A DNA stretch of 64,000 bases from Streptomyces sp. CB02366 (GCF_001905905.1 NZ_LIVT01000001.1:665952-729951); one strand, 5' to 3'. Shown: positions 44,134-53,927, numbered from the stretch's first letter. Translations and numbers: made by a program. The notes: generated by a model from the letters alone, not told the origin.

Positions 44134-45077
44134 CCGCGGGTGGAGCCGCCGGGGGCCTCGGCGGTGGCCTGCTCCGTCCCCGGCTCGCCGGGCTCCCCGG
44201 CCTCCTCCCGTCCCACGCCCTCCTCCTCCTTGCTGCCGGTCGCCGTCCAGGCGGCGCAGAACAGCAGCAGCTTCGCGGTGAAGTTGATCCACAGGAGCAG
44301 GGCGATCGGCACGCCGAACGCGCCGTACATGCTCTTGCCAGCGACGCCCTTCATGTAGCTGCCCAGCAGCAGCTTGAGCAGTTCGAAGCCGACCGCCCCG
44401 AGGAGGGCCGCGACCACCAGCCGCCGCCTCGGCGGCTCCACGCCGGGCAGCAGCGACAGCAGGTAGAGCAGCAGCAGGAAGTCGGCGGCGACCGCGACCA
44501 CCAGCGCCGCCACCCGCAGCAGGAAGCCGCCGGCCCCGTTCTCGGGGATGCCGATCAGGTCGGCGGTCCAGCCGACCGCCGTCGAACCGACGGTGGAGAC
44601 CGCCAGCGTGGCCAGCGCCGCGCCGCCGAGGCCGACCAGCAGGACCGCGTCCTTCACCTTGGCGACGACCGGGTTGGCCTCCTGGACGTCGTCCAGCTCC
44701 CATACGGCGCGCAGGCACTCCCGCAGCGAACCGACCCAGCCGACCCCGGTGAACAGCAGCAGGGCGCCCGCCACCAGGCCGATCGTCCCCGCGTTGGCGA
44801 TCAGCCCGTCGATCCCCAACTGGTCGGAGATGCCGGGCACCTGGTCGGCCACCTGCTCCTTGAGGGTGTCGATCTGCCGGTCGCTCAACAGGGCGGCGGC
44901 GACCGCCGCGCCGACCGCGATCAGCGGGAAGAGCGCCAGGAAGCTGATGAAGGTGATCGCCGCCGCGAGCCTGGTCCAGTGGACCCGGTCGAGCCGCTCG
45001 TAGGAACGCCAGGCATGCGTCTCCATGAGCCGGGCGACCAGGGGACCGATCACCGGGAGTCTCTTCAGCCAGTCCAT
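44130..45077 (-). CDS. YihY/virulence factor BrkB family protein
   Basis: 315 residues with six helices. Family signatures are LDRVHWTRLAAAITFISFLA, LFPLIAVGAAVAAALL, VGWVGSLRECLRAVWEL, VFGV-like YGAFGVPIALLLWI and FTAKLLLFCAAW. The C-terminal tail is Glu/Gly-rich. Function is unclear for the family (it was misnamed RNase BN). Start ATG 45075-45077. It is convergent with the D,D-carboxypeptidase gene; both stops lie in one CTAG. Confidence 0.92.
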   Translation of the reverse strand: MDWLKRLPVIGPLVARLMETHAWRSYERLDRVHWTRLAAAITFISFLALFPLIAVGAAVAAALLSDRQIDTLKEQVADQVPGISDQLGIDGLIANAGTIGLVAGALLLFTGVGWVGSLRECLRAVWELDDVQEANPVVAKVKDAVLLVGLGGAALATLAVSTVGSTAVGWTADLIGIPENGAGGFLLRVAALVVAVAADFLLLLYLLSLLPGVEPPRRRLVVAALLGAVGFELLKLLLGSYMKGVAGKSMYGAFGVPIALLLWINFTAKLLLFCAAWTATGSKEEEGVGREEAGEPGEPGTEQATAEAPGGSTRG

Positions 45078-45249
45078 GGCCTCACGCCTACCCTCCTGGG
45101 CCCGGAACACCAGTGGCCCGCCCCGGACTCTCCCGGACCCCTCCGGCGGATGCCCGCCCCGCTCCGCCGACACACCCACCATCACCCGTTCCGGTGAGCC
45201 GACCGACCAATGCCGCAAAGGGGATTTAGCGGACGATACGGTCACCTTC

Positions 45250-46638
45250 ATGTCCGTCGACACGGTGTCCTTGACCGGCTGGGGCCGCACCGCCCCGACG
45301 ACCGCCGTGCGGTTCCGCCCCCGTACGTACGAGGAGGCGGCCGCCGTCGTACGCGGGCGGGGGCCGCGGGGCGTCCTCGCGCGCGGGCTGGGACGGTCGC
45401 CCGGGGACGCGGCGCAGAACGCCGGCGGCTCGGTGCTCGACCTGACGGGGCTGGCCCGGATCGGCGCCGTCGACCCGGCCGCCGGGGCGGTGCGCTGCGA
45501 CGCGGGAGTGAGCCTGGAGCGGCTGCTGCGGGTGCTGCTGCCGCTGGGCCTGCTCCCGCCGGTCGTGCCCGGGACCGGCCGGCTGACGGTGGGTGGGGCG
45601 ATCGCCTCCGACCTGCCCGGCCTCGACCACCGGCGCTCGGGCTCCTTCGCCCGGCACGTGAGCGCCCTGGAGCTGCTCACCGCCGACGGCGAGATCCGTA
45701 CGGTGCTGCCGGGCACCGCTCTCTTCGACGCGACCGCGGGGGGTTTGGGGCTGACCGGGGTGATCCTGGGCGCCACGCTCCGGCTGCGGCCCGTCGCCAC
45801 GCCGCTGATGTCCGTCTCCACCGAGCGGGCCGGGGACCTGGACGAGCTCCTGGCCCGGTTCACGGCGGGCGGGGACCGGTTGCCGTACGCCTCCGCGTGG
45901 ATCGATCCCACGGCCCGGGGCCGGGCCGTGGGGCGCGGGGTCCTCACCCGGGGGGAGCACGCGCCTCCTCATGCGCGCCCGGCGCACGCGGGGCGCACCT
46001 GGTGGCCCGGCCGCTCCGGCGCCGGGTGGCGGTCCCCGTCCCCCGCCCTCCTGCCCCGCCCCCTCTCCGGCCTCCTCGCCGGGCTCCCTCCGGTGCCGGG
46101 CGGACTGCTCGGGCCGGGCCCGGCCGCCCTGGGCAACGGGGTCCGCCACCGGCTCGCGCCCCGCGTGCGCACCGGCGAGCCGCGTCCAGCGACGGCCTTC
46201 TTCCACGCCCCGGACGCCGGCCCGGAGGCGAATCTCCGGTACGGCCTGGTGCGGTACGCGTTCACCGTGGGACACGGCCACGAGGAGACCCTGCACCGGG
46301 TGGTGCGCCGGCTCGCGGCGCACCGCGGCCCCGCCCTGCGGGCCGTGCTGCAACGGTTCGGGGCGGCGGGCCCCGGCCTCCTGTCGTTCCCCGCGCCCGG
46401 CTGGTCGCTGACCCTCGACCTGCCCGCCGCCCTGCCCGGTCTGGCCCGTCTGCTGGACGGCGTGGACGAGGAGGTGGCCGCCGCCGGGGGCCGGGTCTGC
46501 CTGGCGGAGGACTCCCGGATGCGGCCGGAGACGGCGGCCGCGATGTACCCGCGTCTCGCGGAGTTCCGGGAGCTGCGGGCGCGGCTGGACCCGACCGGGG
46601 CGTTCCGCTCCGACCTCGCGCGCCGCCTCGGGCTGTGA
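45250..46638 (+). CDS. DprE1-like FAD-binding oxidoreductase (divergent active site)
   Basis: 462 residues, vanillyl-alcohol-oxidase-type flavoprotein related to decaprenylphosphoryl-ribose oxidase (DprE1). FAD-domain motifs are present (ARGLGRSPGDAAQNAGGSVL, TVGGAIASDLPGLDHRRSGS, GGLGLTGVILGATLRL). However, where DprE1 has HGKNHH this protein has PGLDHR. The QYQF motif is RYAF, the VFKLFG lysine is a Gln (VLQRFG), and the AKDSR lysine is Glu (AEDSR). The central segment (about 46000-46090) is also poorly matched; another frame there looks more family-like, so paired frameshifts are possible. Start ATG 45250. The DprE2-like gene follows. Confidence 0.75.
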   Translation: MSVDTVSLTGWGRTAPTTAVRFRPRTYEEAAAVVRGRGPRGVLARGLGRSPGDAAQNAGGSVLDLTGLARIGAVDPAAGAVRCDAGVSLERLLRVLLPLGLLPPVVPGTGRLTVGGAIASDLPGLDHRRSGSFARHVSALELLTADGEIRTVLPGTALFDATAGGLGLTGVILGATLRLRPVATPLMSVSTERAGDLDELLARFTAGGDRLPYASAWIDPTARGRAVGRGVLTRGEHAPPHARPAHAGRTWWPGRSGAGWRSPSPALLPRPLSGLLAGLPPVPGGLLGPGPAALGNGVRHRLAPRVRTGEPRPATAFFHAPDAGPEANLRYGLVRYAFTVGHGHEETLHRVVRRLAAHRGPALRAVLQRFGAAGPGLLSFPAPGWSLTLDLPAALPGLARLLDGVDEEVAAAGGRVCLAEDSRMRPETAAAMYPRLAEFRELRARLDPTGAFRSDLARRLGL

Positions 46639-46693
46639 ACGGCCTCCGCCCCGTCCGCCCGCGCTTTCCCCCACCCTCTGACAGGAGATGTAC

Positions 46694-47449
46694 GTGAAGG
46701 ATGCCTTCGGCGCCCCGCAGTCCCTGCTCGTCCTCGGCGGCACCTCCGAGATCGCCCTGGCCGCCGCGCGGCGGCTGATCGCCCTGCGCACCCGCCGGGT
46801 CTGGCTGGCCGGGCGCCCCTCCCCGGCCCTGGAGTCGGCCGCCGCCGAGCTGCGGGGCCGGGGGGCGGAGGTGTGGACCGTCGAGTTCGACGCGCTGGAC
46901 CCCGCCTCCCACGAGGCGGTCCTCGGCAAGGTCTTCGCGGAGGGCGACGTCGACGTGGTGCTGATGGCGTTCGGAGTCCTCGGCGACCAGGCGCGGGACG
47001 AGGAGGAGCCGATGGCCGCGGTCCGGGTCGCCCAGACCAACTACACGGGGGCGGTCTCCGCCGGGCTGGTGTGCGCGGGCGCACTCCAGGCGCAGGGGCA
47101 CGGTTCGCTGGTGGTGCTGTCCTCGGTGGCCGGGGAGCGCGCCCGGCGCGCGGACTTCATCTACGGCTCCAGCAAGGCGGGGCTCGACGCGTTCGCCCAG
47201 GGGCTCGGGGACGCGCTGGAGGGGACCGGGGTGCAGGTGCTGGTCGTCCGGCCGGGCTTCGTCCGGACGCGGCACACGGCGGGGCGGCCGGAGCAGCCGT
47301 TCGCCACCGGCCCGGAGGAGGTGGCGGAGGCGATCGTCACCGGGCTGCGGCGGCGCTCGGAGACCGTGTGGGTGCCCGGTTCGCTGCGGGTGGTGATGGC
47401 GGCGCTGCGGCACCTCCCGCGCCCGCTGTTCCGCCGGCTGCCGGTCTGA
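46694..47449 (+). CDS. DprE2-like short-chain dehydrogenase
   Basis: 251-residue SDR. In arabinan synthesis DprE2 reduces the keto-sugar made by DprE1 to decaprenylphosphoryl-arabinose. It has the nucleotide site LLVLGGTSEIALAAARRL, the NYTGAVSAG segment, catalytic Ser in VVLSSVAGERARR and Tyr-x3-Lys in YGSSKAGLDAF, then RPGFVRT. GTG 46694 has AGGAG 6 nt upstream; ATG 46688 is nearer than normal. It is 55 nt after the DprE1-like gene and probably in one operon. Streptomyces lacks mycobacterial arabinogalactan, so the true product is uncertain. Confidence 0.83.
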   Translation: MKDAFGAPQSLLVLGGTSEIALAAARRLIALRTRRVWLAGRPSPALESAAAELRGRGAEVWTVEFDALDPASHEAVLGKVFAEGDVDVVLMAFGVLGDQARDEEEPMAAVRVAQTNYTGAVSAGLVCAGALQAQGHGSLVVLSSVAGERARRADFIYGSSKAGLDAFAQGLGDALEGTGVQVLVVRPGFVRTRHTAGRPEQPFATGPEEVAEAIVTGLRRRSETVWVPGSLRVVMAALRHLPRPLFRRLPV

Positions 47450-47490
47450 GCGAGGGCTTCCCCTAGGTCAGCCGGCCCCGGGCGGCCGGA

Positions 47491-48093
47491 TCAGGGCCGC
47501 AGCGACGGGGCCGAGGACGACACCTCGACCGCGCAGCCGCCCTGGGCGGGGACGGCGGGCGCGCCGCCGCCTCCACCGAAGGGGAAGTCGCGGAGCTTGC
47601 GCCAGACGGCGTCCGGGCCCTGCTCGTACAGCGCGAAGGAGCCGCAGGTCCAGGCCGCCTCGTAGTCCGCCAGCTCCTCGTAGGCCCGGTCCATCGCCTC
47701 CTCGGAGATGCCGTGGGCGACGGTGACGTGCGGGTGGTACGGGAACTGGAGCTCGCGCACCAGCGGCCCGGAGGCGTCCCGTACCCGCTTCTGGAGCCAG
47801 GAGCAGGCCGAGGCGCCCGCGACCACCTGGACGAAGACGACCGGCGAGAGCGGGCGGAAGGTGCCGGTGCCGGAGAGCCGCATCGGGAACGGCCGGCCGG
47901 CCGTGGCGATCGTGTCGAGGTGCGCCTCGATCGCCGGCAGGTCCGCCGCGTCCGCCTCCGTCGGCGGAAGCAGGGTGACGTGGGTGGGAATGCCGTAGGC
48001 GGCAGGGTCACCGAAGCTCGCGCGGCGTTCCTGGAGCAGGCTGCCGTAGGGCTCCGGGACCGCGATCGAAACGCCGAGCGTTACGGTCCCCAC
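47491..48093 (-). CDS. 2'-5' RNA ligase family (2H phosphoesterase) protein
   Basis: 200 residues. The two H-x-T motifs that define the 2H superfamily are in PTHVTLLPP and PYHPHVTVAHG. It may hydrolyse or ligate 2'-5' or cyclic phosphate bonds. GTG 48091-48093 was chosen because GGAGGAG lies 6 nt upstream. An in-frame ATG 39 nt earlier directly abuts a perfect hairpin and has no ribosome site. Convergent with the DprE2-like gene (41-bp gap). Confidence 0.88.
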   Translation of the reverse strand: MGTVTLGVSIAVPEPYGSLLQERRASFGDPAAYGIPTHVTLLPPTEADAADLPAIEAHLDTIATAGRPFPMRLSGTGTFRPLSPVVFVQVVAGASACSWLQKRVRDASGPLVRELQFPYHPHVTVAHGISEEAMDRAYEELADYEAAWTCGSFALYEQGPDAVWRKLRDFPFGGGGGAPAVPAQGGCAVEVSSSAPSLRP

Positions 48094-48134
48094 GTCGTTC
48101 TCCTCCGTCGTCGATGGTCGCTTTTCGGTCATGC

Positions 48135-48162
48135 CGTGCGGGCCGGGCGCCCGGCCCGCACG
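48135..48162 (-). terminator. Terminator of trpS
   Basis: CGTGCGGGCCGGGC / GCCCGGCCCGCACG, a perfect 28-bp palindrome (14-bp arms, no loop). It lies 53 nt after the trpS stop and 42 nt before the chosen start of the 2H phosphoesterase gene. Confidence 0.82.
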
Positions 48163-48214
48163 TTCCGCCGCAAGTGTGGCCCCTGCGGCCGTGATCTCGC
48201 CAGGGTCCTTGGAC

Positions 48215-49285
<1,071 letters not shown>

Positions 49286-49508
49286 TCAGGTGCGGGGGCG
49301 TTCTCCGGCAGCCGGTGCGGGCGGAGAGGGCGCGCGGTCGCGGGAGCCGGGGGCACGGGAGCGCACGCCCGGGACGAAGCGCCCGTTCCACCCGCCCGCG
49401 TACGACGGCGGGCGCGCCGGGGGGCGGAGGTTTCCCGGCGCGGGATCCGACCGACGATACAAAGTGGGCGCCACCCCGGCCCCCCGCCGCACGACGAACG
49501 GAGACCCC

Positions 49509-50714
49509 GTGTCGACCACGGAAACCGCCATCGCGTCCGCCGAGGCGCACAGCGCGCACAACTACCACCCGTTGCCGGTCGTCGTGGCCTCCGCCGAGGG
49601 CGCCTGGATGACCGATGTCGAGGGCCGCCGCTACCTCGACCTGCTCGCCGGATATTCGGCGCTCAATTTCGGCCACGGCAACCGCCGCCTCATCGACGCG
49701 GCCAAGGCCCAGCTGGACCGCGTCACGCTGACGTCCCGGGCCTTCTTCCACGACCGGTTCGCCGACTTCTGCACGGAGCTGGCGGCGCTGTGCGGCATGG
49801 AGACGGTACTGCCGATGAACACCGGGGCGGAGGCCGTGGAGACCGCGGTGAAGACCGCCCGCAAGTGGGGCTACCGGGTCAAGGGCGTACCGGACGGCAT
49901 GGCCAAGATCATCGTGGCCTCGGACAACTTCCACGGCCGCACGACGACGATCGTCAGCTTCTCCACCGACCCGGAGGCACGGGCCGACTTCGGCCCGTAC
50001 ACGCCCGGCTTCGAGATCGTGCCGTACGGGGACCTCACCGCGATGCGGGAGGCGATGACCGAGAACACCGTGGCGGTGCTGATCGAGCCGATCCAGGGCG
50101 AGGCGGGCGTGCTGGTGCCTCCGGCCGGTTACCTCCCCGGCGTGCGGGAGCTGACCCGCGAGCGGAACGTGCTGTTCGTCGCGGACGAGATCCAGTCGGG
50201 GCTCGGGCGGACCGGCAAGACGTTCGCGCTGGACCACGAGGGCGTGGTGCCCGACGTGTACGTGCTCGGCAAGGCGCTCGGCGGCGGGGTGGTGCCCGTC
50301 TCCGCGGTGGTCTCCTCGGCGGAGGTGCTCGGCGTGTTCCGGCCCGGCGAGCACGGTTCGACGTTCGGCGGGAACCCGCTGGCCTGCGCGGTGGCGCTGG
50401 AGGTGATCGCGATGCTGCGGACCGGGGAGTACCAGGCGCGCGCCGCCGAGCTGGGCGACCACCTGCACCGGGAGCTGGGCCTGTTGACCGGCGGCGGCGC
50501 GGTGGAGGCGGTCCGCGGCCGGGGGCTGTGGGCGGGCGTGGACATCGCTCCGGCGCTGGGCACCGGCCGGGAGATCTCGGAGAAGCTGATGGAGCGGGGG
50601 GTGCTGGTGAAGGACACCCACGGCTCGACGATCCGGATCGCGCCGCCGCTGGTGATCTCCAAGGAGGACCTGGACTGGGGCCTGGACCGGCTCAGGGCGG
50701 TGCTGGGCGCCTGA
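49509..50714 (+). CDS. rocD: Ornithine aminotransferase
   Basis: PLP-dependent enzyme converting ornithine and 2-oxoglutarate to glutamate semialdehyde and glutamate, 401 residues. It shows YLDLLAGYSALNFGHGNRRL, PMNTGAEAVETAVKTARKWG, NFHGRTTTIVSFS, LIEPIQGEAGV, FVADEIQSGLGRTGK with the cofactor Asp, and the Schiff-base Lys in VLGKALGGGVVPVSA. GTG 49509-49511. No other arginine or proline gene adjoins it. Confidence 0.95.
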   Translation: MSTTETAIASAEAHSAHNYHPLPVVVASAEGAWMTDVEGRRYLDLLAGYSALNFGHGNRRLIDAAKAQLDRVTLTSRAFFHDRFADFCTELAALCGMETVLPMNTGAEAVETAVKTARKWGYRVKGVPDGMAKIIVASDNFHGRTTTIVSFSTDPEARADFGPYTPGFEIVPYGDLTAMREAMTENTVAVLIEPIQGEAGVLVPPAGYLPGVRELTRERNVLFVADEIQSGLGRTGKTFALDHEGVVPDVYVLGKALGGGVVPVSAVVSSAEVLGVFRPGEHGSTFGGNPLACAVALEVIAMLRTGEYQARAAELGDHLHRELGLLTGGGAVEAVRGRGLWAGVDIAPALGTGREISEKLMERGVLVKDTHGSTIRIAPPLVISKEDLDWGLDRLRAVLGA

Positions 50715-50747
50715 GCCCGGCCCCTGCGGGAGGAGTCCGGGGGCGGT

Positions 50748-50772
50748 GCGGGGCCCGCCGGGCCGGCCCCGC
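50748..50772. terminator. GC-rich hairpin after rocD
   Basis: GCGGGGCC (50748-50755) pairs with GGCCCCGC (50765-50772). It lies 33 bp after the ornithine aminotransferase stop in the convergent gap with the ATP-grasp gene. Confidence 0.6.
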
Positions 50773-50853
50773 GCCGAAGGGCCCCGGGGCGGCCCGGGCG
50801 ACCCGTCCCGGGGCCGCCGGTGCCGTACCCGGCCCGGAGCCCCGGCCCCCTCA

Positions 50854-50898
50854 CCCGTCCCGCCCGTGCCGCCCGTCCCGCCCGTCCCGCCCGCTCAG
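50854..50898. repeat. 9-bp tandem repeat at the stop of the ATP-grasp gene
   Basis: CCCGTCCCG, CCCGTGCCG, CCCGTCCCG, CCCGTCCCG, then CCCGCTCAG, which contains the stop codon (50895-50897, minus strand). Five 9-bp units in register. Repeat slippage could move the gene end. Confidence 0.8.
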
Positions 50899-52082
50899 AG
50901 GATGACGTGCGGCAGGAAGCGGGCGTACTCGTCCGTGACCAGGCCCGACGACTCCCGGATGCCGAGCCCCGCCGCCTCGTCCTCGACGACCCACGCGCCG
51001 AGCACCACCCGGTTGCCGTCGAAGTCGGGCAGTGGGGCCAACTCCTGGTAGCAGCACGGCTCGTCGCGCAGGACGGGCGGAGAGCCGGGGCCGTGCAGGT
51101 CGACTCCGGCGCCCTCCCGGCCGAGCAGCGGCTTGGACACGTACCCCGCCCCGCCGGGTCCGGCCAGCTCGCGCGGGCCGTCGAGGTGGGCGGGCAGCAG
51201 GTTCGGATGGCCCGGATACAGCTCCCACAGGATCGCCAGGAGCGCCTTGTTGGAGAGCAGCATCTTCCAGGCGGGCTCGATCCAGCAGGTGGTTCCGGAG
51301 CCCCCGCCGTTGTCGAGGGTGTCCAGCACCTGCGGGCCGAAGCGGTCCGTGGCCAGCCACTCCCAGGGGTAGAGCTTGAAGCAGCTGCGGATGAACCGCA
51401 GCCGGTCGTCGACGAACCGGCCCGACAGCCGGTCCCAGCCGATCTCCTCGACGGAGAGCGCGTGCGTCTCCACTCCGGCCTGGTCGGCGGTCTCGCGCAG
51501 GTACGCGACCGTCATCAGGTCCTCGCCGAGCTCGTCGCCGTCGGAGTGGACGAAGTGCAGCGGGCCGGGCGGCAGCAGGGGCGCCTGCCGCTTCCACGCG
51601 TCGACCAGCCGCTCGTGCAGGGAGTTCCACTGGTCGGCGCCGGGGAACCGGTCCTCCATCCAGAACCACTGCGCACTGGCCGCCTCCACCAGCGAGGTCG
51701 GGGTGTCGGCGTTGTACTCCAGCATCTTCGCCGGGCCGCTCCCGTCGTACCGCAGGTCGAACCGCCCGTAGACGGAGGGCAGTTCGGCGCGGCGGCGCCA
51801 GGACTCGGCGACCAGGGCGGCGAGGCGCGGGTCGGTGATGCCGAGATCGGCGAAACGGTCCTGCTCGACGATGTGCGCGGCGGCGGCCAGACACATCGTG
51901 TGCAGTTCCTCGACGACCTCCTCCAGCGCCTCGACCTCGGGCAGCGAGAAGACGTAGTAGGCGCTCTCGTCCCAGTACGGGCGCAGCGAACCGTCCGGGT
52001 AGCGGGTGAGGGGGTAGACGACGCCCTGCGACTCGACGGTCTCCTGCCAGCCGGGGCGTGGCTCGATCGTGCGGCGCTCCAT
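50895..52082 (-). CDS. Glutathionylspermidine synthase-like ATP-grasp protein
   Basis: 395 residues. Motifs LTRYPDGSLRPYWDESAYYV, MLEYNADTPTSLVEAA, ERLVDAWK, CFKLYPWEWLATDRFG, WIEPAWKMLLSNKALLAILW, YVSKPLLGREGAGVDL and CCYQELAPLPDFDG belong to the GSP_synth/YgiC group. This group has the ATP-grasp synthetase domain but no amidase domain. It probably makes an amide or peptide bond on a polyamine or peptide; Streptomyces lacks glutathione, so the name is not literal. ATG 52080-52082, 5 nt after the upstream lipoprotein gene, hence an operon. Confidence 0.85.
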   Translation of the reverse strand: MERRTIEPRPGWQETVESQGVVYPLTRYPDGSLRPYWDESAYYVFSLPEVEALEEVVEELHTMCLAAAAHIVEQDRFADLGITDPRLAALVAESWRRRAELPSVYGRFDLRYDGSGPAKMLEYNADTPTSLVEAASAQWFWMEDRFPGADQWNSLHERLVDAWKRQAPLLPPGPLHFVHSDGDELGEDLMTVAYLRETADQAGVETHALSVEEIGWDRLSGRFVDDRLRFIRSCFKLYPWEWLATDRFGPQVLDTLDNGGGSGTTCWIEPAWKMLLSNKALLAILWELYPGHPNLLPAHLDGPRELAGPGGAGYVSKPLLGREGAGVDLHGPGSPPVLRDEPCCYQELAPLPDFDGNRVVLGAWVVEDEAAGLGIRESSGLVTDEYARFLPHVIL

Positions 52083-52087
52083 CCCGC

Positions 52088-52363
52088 TCAGCCCCCGCCG
52101 GACTTGGAGCAGCCGAAGCCGCCGCGGTCCACCGCGGACTTGTCGAAGCTGCCGCCCTGCACCTTGCCGTCGCCGCCCTTCTTGCCGCCGTAGTAGTACG
52201 AACCGCTGCCGCCGCCGCGGCACTCGGAGCTGGGCAGGGTCTTCTGCGTGGTGCGGTCGGCGCAGCGCTTGTCCGGCTCCGAGCCGCAGGATGTGATCGT
52301 CAGGGCGAGCAGCCCCATACCGCCGAGCACGACGGTGCTCGACCTCAGCCTTCGTCCGGCCAT
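52088..52363 (-). CDS. Small Gly/Ser-rich lipoprotein
   Basis: 91 residues. Type II signal: basic start MAGRRLRSS, hydrophobic VVLGGMGLLALTI, then the lipobox TSC (Cys26). The mature part has three further Cys and a Gly/Ser/Tyr/Lys-rich tail (SYYYGGKKGGDGK). Start ATG 52361-52363 with GGGAGG upstream. It precedes the ATP-grasp gene by 5 nt, the same pairing as E. coli ygiB-ygiC (small membrane protein plus synthetase). The relation to YgiB is by arrangement, not by proven homology. Confidence 0.78.
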   Translation of the reverse strand: MAGRRLRSSTVVLGGMGLLALTITSCGSEPDKRCADRTTQKTLPSSECRGGGSGSYYYGGKKGGDGKVQGGSFDKSAVDRGGFGCSKSGGG

Positions 52364-52479
52364 GTCCGGTCCTCCCCCGTGATACGTGTTCACGCCCGGG
52401 ACACGCGTGCGCAACCGGGCTTCTCGTCAGACTAGTTCGACGATCTGCCGGTTTGAAACCCGGTGCCGGACGCGAGACC

Positions 52480-53880
52480 CTACGGCAGCACCCGGCACAG
52501 GGCCTCCAGCGCGCCCGTCCAGGCGCTCTCCGAGGGGGAGCCGTAGCCGATCACCAGGGCGTCGCGGCCCGGCGCGGCGTCCGGGTGGCGGTAGCGGTCG
52601 AGGCCCTCCAGCGCCAGGCCCTGGAAGGCCGCCGCCTGGACCACCGAACGCTCTGCGCCGGGCGGGAGTTCGAGGACCGCGTGCAGCCCGGCCGCGATCC
52701 CGCTGACCCGCACGCCCGGCGCGCGCTCGGCGAGCGCCGCGACGAGTTGGTCACGGCGGCGGCGGTAGCGCAACCGCATGGAGCGCACATGGCGGTCGTA
52801 CGCCCCCGACGCGATGAACTCAGCGAGGGTGAGCTGGTCGGACGTGCCGATCGTCCGGTCGGCGGCCCCCTTCGCCGCCACCACCTCCTCCCCCAGGCTC
52901 CGGGGCAGCACCATCCAGCCGAGCCGCAGCCCCGGGGCCAGCGACTTGCTGGCGGTGCCGAGGTGGACGACGTGTTCCGGGTCGAGGCCCTGGAGCGCCC
53001 CCACCGGCTGCCGGTCGTAGCGGAACTCGCCGTCGTAGTCGTCCTCCAGGATCAGCCCGCCGGTGGACCGGGCCCAGTCGACGGCGGCGGCCCGCCGGTC
53101 CGGGTGCAGCGGTACGCCGGTGGGGAACTGGTGCGCCGGGGTGAGCAGGACCGCCCCCACTCCGCGCAGCGCGGCCAGGTCCCCGGTCCGGGCGCCGCGC
53201 TCGTCCAGCGGCAGACAGGGGATGCGCAGCCCGGCGTCGGTGAGCAGCCCCGTATGGAGGTCGAGGCCGTACGACTCGACGGCGACCTCCCTGACCCGGC
53301 GGGCGCGCAGCACCCGGCCCAGCAGCGCCAGCCCGTGCGCGAAGCCGGCGCAGACCACGATGCGCTCCGGGTCGGCGTACACCCCGCGCGCCCGCGCCAG
53401 GTACTCGGCCAGCACGGTGCGCAGTTCGACGCGACCGCGCGGGTCGCCGTAGCCGAAGGCGTCGTCGGGGGCGGCGGTCAGCGCCTTGCGGGCGGCCCTG
53501 AGCCAGGCGGTGCGCGGGAAGCCGGACAGGTCGGGGGTGCCAGGCTTCAGGTTGTGGCCGGCACCGGCCCGCACCGGCCGGGAGGGAACCGCCGCCGGGC
53601 CCGTCCGGCGGGGCGCCGCCCGTGCGGCGACCCGCGTACCCGAGCCCTGGCGGGCGGTGAGCCAGCCCTCGGCGACCAGTTCGGCGTAGGCGTCGGCCAC
53701 CGTGTTGCGGGCGAGGCCCAGGTCGGCGGCGAGCACGCGGGAGGACGGCAGCCGGGTGCCGGGGGCCAGTCGGCCGGTGCGCACCGCTTCCCGCAGCGCC
53801 TCCATCAACCCGCTGCGCAGCCCCCGGCCGACCGGTTCCAGATGCAGGTCCGCGCCGAAAGTGGCCCAGGAATCCGTCAT
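52480..53880 (-). CDS. MocR/PdxR-type PLP-dependent regulator
   Basis: 466-residue chimera of a GntR-like winged helix and a fold-type I aminotransferase. HTH: GLMEALREAVRTGRLAPGTR, LPSSRVLAADLGLARNTVAD. Aminotransferase: LLTPAHQFPTGVPL, LILEDDYDGEFRYD and the Schiff-base Lys in HLGTASKSLAPGLRLGWM. A Pro/Arg-rich linker joins the parts. It senses PLP or a derivative and binds DNA; the target is probably the divergent AhpD-like gene 47 bp away, and itself. Start ATG 53878-53880. Confidence 0.95.
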   Translation of the reverse strand: MTDSWATFGADLHLEPVGRGLRSGLMEALREAVRTGRLAPGTRLPSSRVLAADLGLARNTVADAYAELVAEGWLTARQGSGTRVAARAAPRRTGPAAVPSRPVRAGAGHNLKPGTPDLSGFPRTAWLRAARKALTAAPDDAFGYGDPRGRVELRTVLAEYLARARGVYADPERIVVCAGFAHGLALLGRVLRARRVREVAVESYGLDLHTGLLTDAGLRIPCLPLDERGARTGDLAALRGVGAVLLTPAHQFPTGVPLHPDRRAAAVDWARSTGGLILEDDYDGEFRYDRQPVGALQGLDPEHVVHLGTASKSLAPGLRLGWMVLPRSLGEEVVAAKGAADRTIGTSDQLTLAEFIASGAYDRHVRSMRLRYRRRRDQLVAALAERAPGVRVSGIAAGLHAVLELPPGAERSVVQAAAFQGLALEGLDRYRHPDAAPGRDALVIGYGSPSESAWTGALEALCRVLP

Positions 53881-53927
53881 GCCAATGGACCATACCGGGG
53901 TGCCATCCAGGCCGTAGCGTCGTCCTC
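53881..53927. promoter_or_regulatory. Shared divergent promoter of mocR and the AhpD-like gene
   Basis: Only 47 bp, so both promoters overlap. On the minus strand ATGGCACC and ATGGTCC recur with 12-bp phasing (plus-strand 53903-53910 and 53892-53898), and MocR proteins usually bind direct repeats. Binding is inferred. Confidence 0.45.
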
